Of a DNA stretch of 18,863 nt, positions 7,126-14,733 are shown piece by piece; within the stretch, counting starts at the first letter, position 1; the number at the start of each line of letters is the position of its first letter. A program made the translations under genes and the position numbers. A model generated the notes under the pieces. It had not been told where the DNA came from, searched no databases, and saw only the letters and a list, made by a program, of their open reading frames with translations. The stretch lies in NCBI GenBank assembly GCA_031546815.1, contig JAVBJV010000063.1, forward strand, positions 1-18,863, in the 5' to 3' direction. Source of the stretch: JAVBJV01 sp031546815 (GTDB lineage Bacteria; Pseudomonadota; Alphaproteobacteria; Acetobacterales; Acetobacteraceae).

Positions 7126-9441
7126 ATGCGGCGGATCTGGAAAATACTGGCCGCAGTGTGGGCGGTCCTCATGTTGCTGCTGGCTTGGCACCAGGTGCAT
7201 TTCTGGCGCAACCCGCGGTTCGACAACGACATCCTCGCCCTGTTGTCGGGCAGTGGACACGACCGCGCGGCGCTGCAGATCGGGCAGCAGATATCGGATG
7301 CGGGATCGCGACAGGTTTTCGTGCTGGTTGGCGCAGGTACACCGGAACAGGCGCTGCGTGCGGCGCAGTCCTATCGGGACGAGATCGCGCGTAATTCCTA
7401 TCTGCGCGAGACGAATCGTCTGGAGCGCTGGTTCGATGATGCGCAGCGTTTCTACATGCCGTATCGCAACCGGATGCTGACCGATGTGCAGCGCGAGAAT
7501 CTGCAGCAGGCCGATCCTGCAACGCAGATCGAAAAATCTCTGGCAGGCCTTTACGGATTGATGGGGGGCGCGCGCCTGACCGACTGGCAGCGCGACCCGC
7601 TGGGGTTGTGGACCGGCTGGTGGCAGGGCCGCGTGCGCGATCTGCATGCGAGCATAGACGCCAGCGGAACCCTGCAGGCCGATGGTAAATACTGGCAGGC
7701 ACTGCGTTACGAAACGGTTGGCTCGGCCTTCAGCCTGGATGGTGTTGCCCATCTGCAGGATGCGCTCGACAGCGCGGATGCAGCGGCCCGCGCGCAGGTT
7801 CCCGACATTCAGATCCTGCACGCAGGCGTTCCATTGCACGCCGAGGCGGCCGCCGTGCGCGCCAATCAGGAGATGGACGTTATCGGCTTCGGGTCTCTGG
7901 CTGCGGTGCTGCTGTTTGCGTGGCTGGTATTTCGATCGATCACGCCGATGCTGGTTGTCGGCCTGTCGTTGGTGATCGGGGTGACGGCGGCGCTGAGTGT
8001 GACTGTGCTCATCTTCGGCAAGATCCATGTTCTGACTCTGGTCTTCGGTGCCAGCCTGGTTGGCGTGGCCGAGGATTACGGCATTCACTGGTTCACCAGC
8101 CGGCAGGGCAAACCCGCTTCCGCGCGGTGGAGCATTCTCTGGCACCTGCTGCCGTCGTTGCTGCTGGCGTTGGGAACCACGGTGCTGGCTTATCTGGCCA
8201 TGGGCGTCGCGCCGTTACAGGGGTTGCGCCAGATGGCGTTGTTCTCGGCGGTTGGTCTGACGGCAGCATTCCTGACGATCCTGTGCTGGGCACCGTGGCT
8301 CGACCGGGGCGAACTGCGGCAGACGCGGTTTGCCACATGGGTCGGGCGGACAGAAAAATCCTGGCCTGTGGTGCGCAAAAGCCGGGCGTGGATGGCGACG
8401 TTCGGGGTTGTGACGCTGCTGACGGTGGGGGGTATCTGGAATCTGAAATCCCACGACGATTTACGCGGCCTGCAAAGCTCGCCTGCTTCACTGGTCGCGC
8501 AGCAGCGCAAGATCAGCGATCTGCTCGGTCTGCCAAGCCCGGCGCAGTTCTACCTTGTCCGGGGTGCTTCCGCGGAAGATGTGTTGCGACAGGAAGAACA
8601 GCTCACCGCGCAATTACGCATAATGCGCGACAGGAACTACATCACCGGTTATCGCGCCATCACCGACTGGCTGCCGTCGGAGCAAATGCAGACGCGCAAT
8701 GCCGCATTGGTTGATGCGCTGGAAGCTGCGGTGGTGAAGGGCGTGGCAGATCAGACCGGGGAAGATCTGTCGCCATTCCAGTTTTCCGCAACGCCGATCT
8801 CGCTGGATGATTTCCTGCATGATCCGGTCTCGGTGCCGTTCCGGGCGCTGTGGTCAGGGAACGCGCAGGCGGGATTTTCGAGCGTGGTGATGCTGACGGG
8901 CATTCCGTCGTTTAGTGTTTTACCCGAACTTGCCGCCGTGGCGGGGCAGGTGCCGGGCGTGCGCTGGGTGGACATGGTGTCGGATATTTCCGGCATGCTC
9001 GGGCATTATCGTCAGATCATGACGTGGCTTCTGGTGGCCGGATATATCGCGGTGTTTGCCGTTCTTTACTGGCGGCTGAGAAATCAGGCCTGGCTTGCCA
9101 TTATGCCCACCGCAATTGGCAGTTTGCTGACCGTGGCAATTCTGGGCTGGATGGGGGTCCCGTTCCAGCTGTTCAATGTTCTGGCCTTGCTGCTGATCCT
9201 GGGGATGGGATCCGATTTCGGCATCATCCTGACCGAGCATCAGGGCGATGACTCCGCCTGGGTTGCAATCTGTGTGGGGGGCGCCAGCACGTGGTTGTCG
9301 TTCGGCCTGTTGTTCCTGTCGGCGACGCCCGCCTTGTCGGTTTTCGGGCTGACCATGCTATTGGGGATCGGTTTGACATGGGTGATTTCCCCATGCTTTC
9401 AAACACGCAACAGCCACGGGGGAGGGGAAGCCGCATGCTGA
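7126..9441 (+). CDS. apeM: MMPL/RND-family exporter ApeM
   Basis: A 771-residue inner-membrane transporter with the two-fold RND/MMPL layout: membrane segment 1 (about 5-21), a large periplasmic domain (to about 240), a five-helix bundle (about 245-410), a second periplasmic domain and a second bundle ending near the C-terminus. Acidic residues that may serve proton coupling lie within the bundles: Asp317 in GVAEDYG and Asp697 in GMGSDFG, at equivalent places in the two halves. It should extract the polyene-lipid from the inner membrane and pass it to ApeL. The ATG at 7126 is chosen; an in-frame TTG at 7099 would overlap apeL by 8 nt and add nine residues, and neither has a strong ribosome site. 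Confidence 0.9.
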   Translation: MRRIWKILAAVWAVLMLLLAWHQVHFWRNPRFDNDILALLSGSGHDRAALQIGQQISDAGSRQVFVLVGAGTPEQALRAAQSYRDEIARNSYLRETNRLERWFDDAQRFYMPYRNRMLTDVQRENLQQADPATQIEKSLAGLYGLMGGARLTDWQRDPLGLWTGWWQGRVRDLHASIDASGTLQADGKYWQALRYETVGSAFSLDGVAHLQDALDSADAAARAQVPDIQILHAGVPLHAEAAAVRANQEMDVIGFGSLAAVLLFAWLVFRSITPMLVVGLSLVIGVTAALSVTVLIFGKIHVLTLVFGASLVGVAEDYGIHWFTSRQGKPASARWSILWHLLPSLLLALGTTVLAYLAMGVAPLQGLRQMALFSAVGLTAAFLTILCWAPWLDRGELRQTRFATWVGRTEKSWPVVRKSRAWMATFGVVTLLTVGGIWNLKSHDDLRGLQSSPASLVAQQRKISDLLGLPSPAQFYLVRGASAEDVLRQEEQLTAQLRIMRDRNYITGYRAITDWLPSEQMQTRNAALVDALEAAVVKGVADQTGEDLSPFQFSATPISLDDFLHDPVSVPFRALWSGNAQAGFSSVVMLTGIPSFSVLPELAAVAGQVPGVRWVDMVSDISGMLGHYRQIMTWLLVAGYIAVFAVLYWRLRNQAWLAIMPTAIGSLLTVAILGWMGVPFQLFNVLALLLILGMGSDFGIILTEHQGDDSAWVAICVGGASTWLSFGLLFLSATPALSVFGLTMLLGIGLTWVISPCFQTRNSHGGGEAAC

Positions 9442-9980
9442 ACAGACGTTCTCTGCTGCTGGCTGCATTGCCGCTGGCGGCTTGTGTGCAGACGCACGAG
9501 GCCACACCGCGCATTGCGTTGCCGCCTCTGCGCTTGCAGCCGTCGTTACTGGGGCGCGAGGTGTTCCAGCAACAGAAGCTGCATTTCACGTTCAACCAGC
9601 ACCAGATGGATCTGGAAAGTCTGCTCGAGATCGACCGGGACGAAGTGCGTCTGCTGGTTCAGGCGCTCGGCCAGTCCGGCGCGCGGTTGCGCTGGGATGG
9701 GCTGCGGCTGGACGAACAGCGTGCCCCGTGGCTGCCGCCGCAGGTGCGGTCCGAGCGCGTGCTGGACGATGTGCAATTTACACTCTGGCCCGCCGAGGCA
9801 ATTCGTGCGGTGCTGCCGCAGGGCTGGACTCTGGAGGAGCAAGGCACCGAGCGTGCGCTGGTGCATGGCGGAACACGCTGGCTGGTGACGTATCGCGATG
9901 CGGCGGGTGTGCAGCATCTGGATAATCTGGCCGATGGATACCGGTTGGATGTCGTCTCGCGCGATATCGGGGGGATGTGA
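9435..9980 (+). CDS. apeN: DUF3261 lipoprotein ApeN
   Basis: A 181-residue predicted lipoprotein. The signal peptide MLNRRSLLLAALPLAAC ends in the lipobox LAAC, with Cys17 as the lipidated residue. The mature part fits the DUF3261 family found at this position, next to the exporter gene, in aryl polyene clusters. It has a LolB-like character (a beta-rich lipoprotein), so a role in receiving the polyene-lipid at the outer membrane is plausible but inferred. The ATG at 9435 follows a very purine-rich ribosome site (GGAGGGGAAG, 9421-9430), which codes for the Gly-Gly-Gly run at the end of ApeM. Overlap with apeM is 7 nt. Confidence 0.84.
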   Translation: MLNRRSLLLAALPLAACVQTHEATPRIALPPLRLQPSLLGREVFQQQKLHFTFNQHQMDLESLLEIDRDEVRLLVQALGQSGARLRWDGLRLDEQRAPWLPPQVRSERVLDDVQFTLWPAEAIRAVLPQGWTLEEQGTERALVHGGTRWLVTYRDAAGVQHLDNLADGYRLDVVSRDIGGM

Positions 9981-9982
9981 TC

Positions 9983-11164
9983 ATGTCCGATGTGTCGCTG
10001 GACAGTCTCGGGATTGTGTGTGCGTTGGGGGCTGGTGCGGATACTGTTGCGCAGAACCTGTTTGCTGCGACCATGCCCGACAGCATGAAGACAACCGACG
10101 TGTGGTCTGGTGGACGGCCGATGGTGCTGGGGGAAGTGCCATTGCCGATGCCCGATGTATCCGACATGCCGCCGCCGCTGCGTGGCCGCAACAGCGCGTT
10201 GTTGCGGCTCGCATTGCAACAGATCGACGCGAATGTGCGTGCGGTGATCGCGCAGTATGGCGCGGACCGTGTCGGCGTGGTGGTGGGTACCAGCACGTCC
10301 AGCATCGGCGAAGCGGAGCACGCGTTCCGTTACTATGCGCAGCACGATGCCTGGCCGGATGGCTATCATCTGGCGCAGCAGGAAATCGGTTCGGTGGCGG
10401 CGTTTATCGCGGCGGAAACCCGAGCGGCAGGGCCCGCCTATACAATTTCGACGGCATGTTCTTCTGGGGCAAAGGCGATTGTCTCGGCGGCCCGCATGTT
10501 GCGTCTTGGTGTGGTCGATGCGGTGATTGCGGGTGGGGCGGATTCACTCTGCGAATTCACGATTGCCGGTTTTTCGTCGCTGGCTGCGGTGTCGCCGCAA
10601 CGGTGCAACCCGTTCTCGCAGAACCGCAGCGGAATCAATATCGGTGAAGGGGCCGCGTTGTTCGTGATGACGCGCTCCTCGGGCCCGGTGCGGGTGCTCG
10701 GCTGGGGCGAGACATCGGATGCGTATCATATGTCTGCGCCGGAACCGCAGGGAACCGAAGCCATCGCGGCGATGCGGGCAGCGTTGGATCGTGCCGGACT
10801 TTCCGCCCCTGACATCGGTTACGTCAACCTGCACGGCACGGCAACGCAGCAGAACGACGCGATGGAAAGCAAGGCGGTCTCGGCGGTTTTTCCTGCGGAC
10901 GCTCCTGTCAGCTCGACCAAGGCTCTCACGGGGCACACACTGGGCGCGTCGGGCGCGATCGAGGCTGCGTTGTGCTGGCTGACGCTTGCGCATAACCCGC
11001 AGCACAAATTGCCGCCGCACTGGTGGGACGGAGTAAAGGACCCGGCGCTTCCCGCGCTGAATTTCGTCTCGCCCGGACATGCGATGGATCAGCCGTTGCG
11101 TTATGCACTCAGTACGTCTTTTGCGTTTGGGGGCAGCAATATTGCCCTGATTTTGGGGCGATGA
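9983..11164 (+). CDS. apeO: Ketosynthase ApeO (partner of ApeC)
   Basis: A 393-residue FabF-type beta-ketoacyl-ACP synthase with an intact Cys-His-His triad: Cys159 in STACSSG, His284 in NLHGTAT and His318 in TGHTLGASG. The C-terminal AFGGSN motif is also present. It condenses the growing aryl-polyenoyl chain with malonyl-ACP. In the characterised system ApeO acts as a heterodimer with the cysteine-less ApeC and performs the later elongations. The ATG at 9983 is preferred to the GTG two codons upstream (9977); a GGGGGG run at 9970-9975 lies at ribosome-site distance. The end overlaps apeP by 4 nt. Confidence 0.9.
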   Translation: MSDVSLDSLGIVCALGAGADTVAQNLFAATMPDSMKTTDVWSGGRPMVLGEVPLPMPDVSDMPPPLRGRNSALLRLALQQIDANVRAVIAQYGADRVGVVVGTSTSSIGEAEHAFRYYAQHDAWPDGYHLAQQEIGSVAAFIAAETRAAGPAYTISTACSSGAKAIVSAARMLRLGVVDAVIAGGADSLCEFTIAGFSSLAAVSPQRCNPFSQNRSGINIGEGAALFVMTRSSGPVRVLGWGETSDAYHMSAPEPQGTEAIAAMRAALDRAGLSAPDIGYVNLHGTATQQNDAMESKAVSAVFPADAPVSSTKALTGHTLGASGAIEAALCWLTLAHNPQHKLPPHWWDGVKDPALPALNFVSPGHAMDQPLRYALSTSFAFGGSNIALILGR

Positions 11165-11628
11165 TGCCGATACCCGATAACATGCCACCGATCGCCGATC
11201 TGCTGCTGCACGAAGGACGCATGCTGCTGCTCGATCGTCTACTGGCGTGCGATGACGAATTTTCTGCGGCCGAGGTGACGGTGCCTGCCAGCGGCCTGTT
11301 CATGCAGTCTGCCGGTATGCCTGCCTGGGTCGGGCTTGAGTATATGGCGCAGACTGTGGGTGCCTGGGCCGGGTATCATGGCCGCAAGCGTGGCATTCCG
11401 CCGCAGATGGGCTTTCTGCTCGGCACGCGCGATTACAAGTGCAGCATGCCGTATTTCCCCGTGCACGCAGAATTGCGGATCGAGGCGCAGGGCGAATTCC
11501 TCAGCGACAAAGGGTTGAGCATGTTTTCATGCAAGATCTTTCATGCGGGCGCAGAGATCGCCGCTGCGAAAATTTCAGTCTTCGAACCTGATGATCCTCA
11601 GGCAATCCTGCAAGGAACCGGCATATGA
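11161..11628 (+). CDS. apeP: 3-hydroxyacyl-ACP dehydratase ApeP
   Basis: A 155-residue hotdog protein of the ApeP dehydratase family. It starts with the family pattern IADLLLHEGRMLLLD, with His17 as the probable catalytic histidine. GLEYMAQTVGAWAG follows (Glu60 the likely acid, in the central hotdog helix). It removes water from 3-hydroxyacyl-ACP to give the 2,3-double bond. Together with the ApeI domain of ApeHI this operon has two dehydratases, as in described clusters where both are present and interact. The first of two tandem ATGs (11161, ATGATG) overlaps the apeO stop (ATGA); its end overlaps apeQ the same way. Confidence 0.87.
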   Translation: MMPIPDNMPPIADLLLHEGRMLLLDRLLACDDEFSAAEVTVPASGLFMQSAGMPAWVGLEYMAQTVGAWAGYHGRKRGIPPQMGFLLGTRDYKCSMPYFPVHAELRIEAQGEFLSDKGLSMFSCKIFHAGAEIAAAKISVFEPDDPQAILQGTGI

Positions 11629-12347
11629 CCGATGCGCGCACTGTTCTGGTAACAGGCTCCAGCCGTGGCATTGGGCACGCGATTGCACAGCGCCTGGCGC
11701 GGGACGGTTTCAACATCGTGCTGCACGGCCGCACGCAAAGCGAACCCGCCTTGGCCGCCGCGCGCGCGCTTGGGCAGCAGGCGCGGCTGTTGTGCTTCGA
11801 TGTGGCGGATCGCACGGCCACGCGCGAAGCGCTTGAAGCCGATATGGAGCAGCACGGTGCCTATTACGGCGTGGTGTGCAACGCGGGTATCGCCCGCGAT
11901 GGTGCGTTCCCGGCGCTCAGCGGGGACGACTGGGACAGCGTGATGCGCACCAATCTCGATTCATTCTACAACGTGCTGCATCCCGTGGTGATGCCGATGA
12001 TCCGTCGTCGCAAGCCCGGGCGGATCGTCACGCTGTCGTCGGTGTCCGGTGTGGCGGGCAATCGCGGGCAGACCAATTACAGCGCGGCCAAGGCCGGAAT
12101 TATCGGCGCGACCAAGGCGCTGGCGCTGGAACTGGCGAAGCGCGAGATCACGGTGAACTGTGTGGCTCCGGGGTTGATCGAAACCGACATGATCTCGGAT
12201 GAAGTCGTTGAACATGCGCTGAAGCTGATCCCGGCGCAGCGGATCGGCAAGGTCGAGGAAGTCGCTGCTGCTGTGGCATTTCTGTTATCGGACGATGCGG
12301 GGTATATCACGCGGCAGGTACTGTCGGTGAACGGGGGAATGGTCTGA
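11625..12347 (+). CDS. apeQ: 3-ketoacyl-ACP reductase ApeQ (FabG-like)
   Basis: A 240-residue classical short-chain dehydrogenase/reductase. The cofactor motif is TGSSRGIG (10-17), NAG lies in the fourth strand, and the catalytic residues are Ser139, Tyr152 and Lys156 (YSAAK). It uses NADPH to reduce each 3-ketoacyl-ACP made by ApeR or ApeO/ApeC, before the dehydratases act. It is FabG-like, but its place between apeP and apeR with 4-nt and 1-nt overlaps assigns it to the polyene pathway. No enoyl reductase is present, as expected for a product that keeps every double bond. Confidence 0.91.
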   Translation: MTDARTVLVTGSSRGIGHAIAQRLARDGFNIVLHGRTQSEPALAAARALGQQARLLCFDVADRTATREALEADMEQHGAYYGVVCNAGIARDGAFPALSGDDWDSVMRTNLDSFYNVLHPVVMPMIRRRKPGRIVTLSSVSGVAGNRGQTNYSAAKAGIIGATKALALELAKREITVNCVAPGLIETDMISDEVVEHALKLIPAQRIGKVEEVAAAVAFLLSDDAGYITRQVLSVNGGMV

Positions 12348-13579
12348 TGACAAGGCGCGTGGTTGTCACGGGGGTCGGCGCAATAAGCCCGTTGGGACAT
12401 ACGTGGTCCGACGTGGAGGCGCATCTGCGTTCCTGCAAGAATGCTGTTCGCTTCACCCCGGACTGGGTCAAATACACCGGCCTGAACACCAAGCTGAGCG
12501 CCCCCGCCGCACCGTTCGAATTGCCCACCCATTACGACCGCAAGCGCACCCGCAGCATGGGGCGCATTGCATTGATGGCCACGCGCGCCAGCGAGCTTGC
12601 GCTGGAACAGGCCTGCTTGCTGGGGGATCCGCTGCTGAAGAGCGGGAAGATCGGCGTTGCGTATGGATCTTCCGCCGGAACGCCGGATGCGGCGGCGAAT
12701 TTTGTGCGAATGATCGATTCATTCAGCACCGACGGGATCAACGCCAATACCTATATCCGGATGATGAGCCATTCGGCGGCGGTGAATATCGGTGTGTTCT
12801 TCGGCCTGACCGGACGGGTGATTACAACCTCCAGCGCCTGCACGTCGGGCAGCCAGGGGGTTGGCTACGCGTATGAAACTGTGCGTTCGGGCAAGCAGAT
12901 CGCCATGGTGGCGGGTGGCGGCGAGGAGCTGCATCCGACCAGCGCTGCGGTGTTCGACACCCTGTTCGCCGCCAGCGTGAAGAACGATGCGCCCGACACA
13001 TCGCCGCGCCCGTTCGATGCGCAGCGCGACGGTCTGGTGCTGGGCGAGGGGGCGTGCACGTTTCTGGTTGAGGACTACGACCATGCGAAAAGCCGTGGTG
13101 CAAACATCCTGGCCGAGATCGTGGGCTTCGGCACCAACAGCGATGGCACGCATGTAACGCAGCCAAATTCCGACACCATGGCCATTGCCATGCAGCTGGC
13201 GCTGGAAGATGCCGGCTTGCAGGCCGATGCCATCGGGTATGTCTGCGCCCACGGCACCGCGACGGATACTGGCGATGTCGCGGAAGGGCAGGCGACAACG
13301 CGCATTTTCGGCAACCGTACGCCGGTCAGTTCGCTGAAAAGCTACATGGGCCATACGCTGGGCGCCTGTGGGTCGCTGGAGGCCTGGATGGCCATCTGCA
13401 TGATGAATCAGGACTGGTTCGCCCCCACGCTCAATCTGGAAAACCCGGACCCGCGTTGTGGAGACATCGATTACATCATGGGCAGTGGCCGCCAGATTGC
13501 GACCGAGTATGTGATGAGCAATAATTTTGCCTTTGGCGGCGTGAACACGTCGCTGATTTTTCGACGCTGGAAAAACTGA
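12347..13579 (+). CDS. apeR: Ketosynthase ApeR
   Basis: A 410-residue FabF-type ketosynthase with a complete triad: Cys165 in SSACTSGSQ, His302 in CAHGTAT and His336 in MGHTLGACG. The AFGGVN motif is near the end. It differs clearly from ApeO (for example SACTSG in place of TACSSG, and a longer N-terminal VVVTGVGAISPLG start). In the studied system ApeR is a stand-alone homodimer thought to run the first condensation on the aryl starter. Start and upstream stop share one base (TGATG). This is the last of the canonical ape genes. Confidence 0.9.
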   Translation: MTRRVVVTGVGAISPLGHTWSDVEAHLRSCKNAVRFTPDWVKYTGLNTKLSAPAAPFELPTHYDRKRTRSMGRIALMATRASELALEQACLLGDPLLKSGKIGVAYGSSAGTPDAAANFVRMIDSFSTDGINANTYIRMMSHSAAVNIGVFFGLTGRVITTSSACTSGSQGVGYAYETVRSGKQIAMVAGGGEELHPTSAAVFDTLFAASVKNDAPDTSPRPFDAQRDGLVLGEGACTFLVEDYDHAKSRGANILAEIVGFGTNSDGTHVTQPNSDTMAIAMQLALEDAGLQADAIGYVCAHGTATDTGDVAEGQATTRIFGNRTPVSSLKSYMGHTLGACGSLEAWMAICMMNQDWFAPTLNLENPDPRCGDIDYIMGSGRQIATEYVMSNNFAFGGVNTSLIFRRWKN

Positions 13580-13596
13580 AACCGAGGGAACAGCAT

Positions 13597-14034
13597 ATGA
13601 TGAGAAAAATTCTGACAGTAGCAGCCGCCGCATTTCTGGCTGTCGGGCTGAGCGCCTGCAGCGAAGGTGGCGGTGGGCGGAATGTGGAGCTGACTCCGCC
13701 GCAGATGGTTTCCGTTCCCGCGGGCACAAGCCTGGATGCCATGCACGACGCCATTCTGCGCGGCGCGCGGGATCGTAGCTGGAACGTGAGCCGGGACGAA
13801 CCGGGCCGGGTGACCCTGCGGATTGATTCCCGTTCGCATATGGCGGTTGTGGCCGTGCCGTACAGCCCGTCGGGCTTTACCGTCGAGTATGTCGACAGCC
13901 AGAATCTGAATTACGTTCAGAACAACGGGAAGCGTTATATCCATCCGACCTATTATCGCTGGGTGCGCAATCTGGAGCAGTCTATCCAGCGCAACACCCC
14001 GATCCATAGCGGAGCGCCGCGGGCGTATCGCTGA
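13597..14034 (+). CDS. Small uncharacterised lipoprotein in the ape operon
   Basis: A 145-residue predicted lipoprotein: positively charged start, hydrophobic segment, and lipobox LSAC with Cys21. The mature part has an N-terminal variable region, then a conserved-looking block RSHMAVVAVPYSPSGF, EYVDSQNLNY, IHPTYYRWVRNL. I recall similar small lipoproteins with a strand-strand-(D/S)xNLxY-IHxxYxxWxxNL pattern widely in proteobacteria, but no function is known to me. A strong ribosome site (GAGGGAA, 13584-13590) precedes two tandem ATGs (13597, 13600). The 17-nt gap after apeR suggests co-transcription. It may be an extra outer-membrane factor for polyene deposition, or an unrelated passenger. 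Confidence 0.83.
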   Translation: MMRKILTVAAAAFLAVGLSACSEGGGGRNVELTPPQMVSVPAGTSLDAMHDAILRGARDRSWNVSRDEPGRVTLRIDSRSHMAVVAVPYSPSGFTVEYVDSQNLNYVQNNGKRYIHPTYYRWVRNLEQSIQRNTPIHSGAPRAYR

Positions 14035-14733
14035 TTGCCTAGGGTTTTACTACGCCTGATTAAAACGGCGGATGCGGCAGATGATGCTGCATCCGCCGGA
14101 TTTGTCTGGGCCAATGACGATGAGCGTCGCTATCTGGATGGACCACTCAGCGCCGCGCGACGACAGCAGTTCATCGCCGGGCACTGGTTTGCGCGCCGGG
14201 TGCTGGCGGATTTTACCGCAACCGAAGCGGCGCAGTGGTCTCTGCACAAGGATGACCGAGGCGCCTTGCTGGCGCATGGCCCGCATACGGCGTGCGTATC
14301 ACTGTCGCATAGCGGTGCCTGGATTGCCTGTGCCGTGGCCAACAACCCCGTCGGGATCGATATCGAGGCAACGGGCAAGCCGCGCGATTATCTGGGCCTT
14401 GCGCAACAGTGCTGCACGCAGGCCGAGCAGGTCGACCTTGCCCGTCTGGACGCAGATGCTCTCGGCCCAGCCTTCCTGCGCCTGTGGACGCTGAAAGAGG
14501 CCTGGTCGAAGCGCGAGGGATGCGGATTGGATCTGGCGCAGTTCAGGGAGTTATCGTTCGTGCCCTGTGCGGCGGAACAGGCGGACGCCTGGAGCTGGTA
14601 TCGGGACGGCATATCGCTGGCTGTCGTTGGGAAGGCTGCGTCTGACCCGCACATGGCGGGCCAGACGCACAATTGCTTTACGCCACTTCGAACAGACCGG
14701 CAGCACCCATGCCGCCACCCACGCACATCGTGA
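14035..14733 (+). CDS. 4'-phosphopantetheinyl transferase (Sfp type)
   Basis: A 232-residue Sfp/EntD-type phosphopantetheinyl transferase. Visible motifs are SLSHSGAWIACAV, the magnesium site VGIDIE (V106-E111, with D109 and E111), and WTLKEAWSK (W151-K159, with K154, E155 and K159). It should transfer 4'-phosphopantetheine from CoA to Ser41 of ApeE and Ser39 of ApeF, making the operon self-sufficient in ACP activation. No in-frame ATG precedes the conserved region, so it probably starts at TTG 14035, directly touching the upstream TGA (TGATTG). Its last 30 or so residues look unlike the family, run through a strong hairpin and overlap the convergent thiolase gene by 56 nt. Confidence 0.85.
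   Translation: MPRVLLRLIKTADAADDAASAGFVWANDDERRYLDGPLSAARRQQFIAGHWFARRVLADFTATEAAQWSLHKDDRGALLAHGPHTACVSLSHSGAWIACAVANNPVGIDIEATGKPRDYLGLAQQCCTQAEQVDLARLDADALGPAFLRLWTLKEAWSKREGCGLDLAQFRELSFVPCAAEQADAWSWYRDGISLAVVGKAASDPHMAGQTHNCFTPLRTDRQHPCRHPRTS
14637..14669 (-). terminator. Hairpin at the convergent junction, probable thiolase terminator
   Basis: A 14-position stem (14637-14650 with 14656-14669) closes a 5-nt loop (14651-14655). In minus-strand RNA every position pairs, counting one G-U; in plus-strand RNA the same position is an A-C mismatch. It begins 8 nt after the thiolase stop codon on the minus strand. The T-tract is poor on both sides, so efficiency is uncertain. It may also stop plus-strand transcripts of the ape operon, even though it lies inside the end of the phosphopantetheinyl transferase reading frame. 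Confidence 0.55.

Noticed and set aside
9983..13579. Housekeeping fatty acid synthesis (fab) operon
   Set aside because: Two ketosynthases, a cysteine-less chain-length factor, an aryl ligase, a LolA-like carrier and an MMPL exporter in one operon fit aryl polyene synthesis. There is no fabD, fabH or enoyl reductase.
92..14733. Flexirubin or resorcinol-capped polyene cluster
   Set aside because: No dialkylresorcinol (DarA/DarB-type) genes are visible in the window, so the simpler aryl polyene carboxylate type is preferred.
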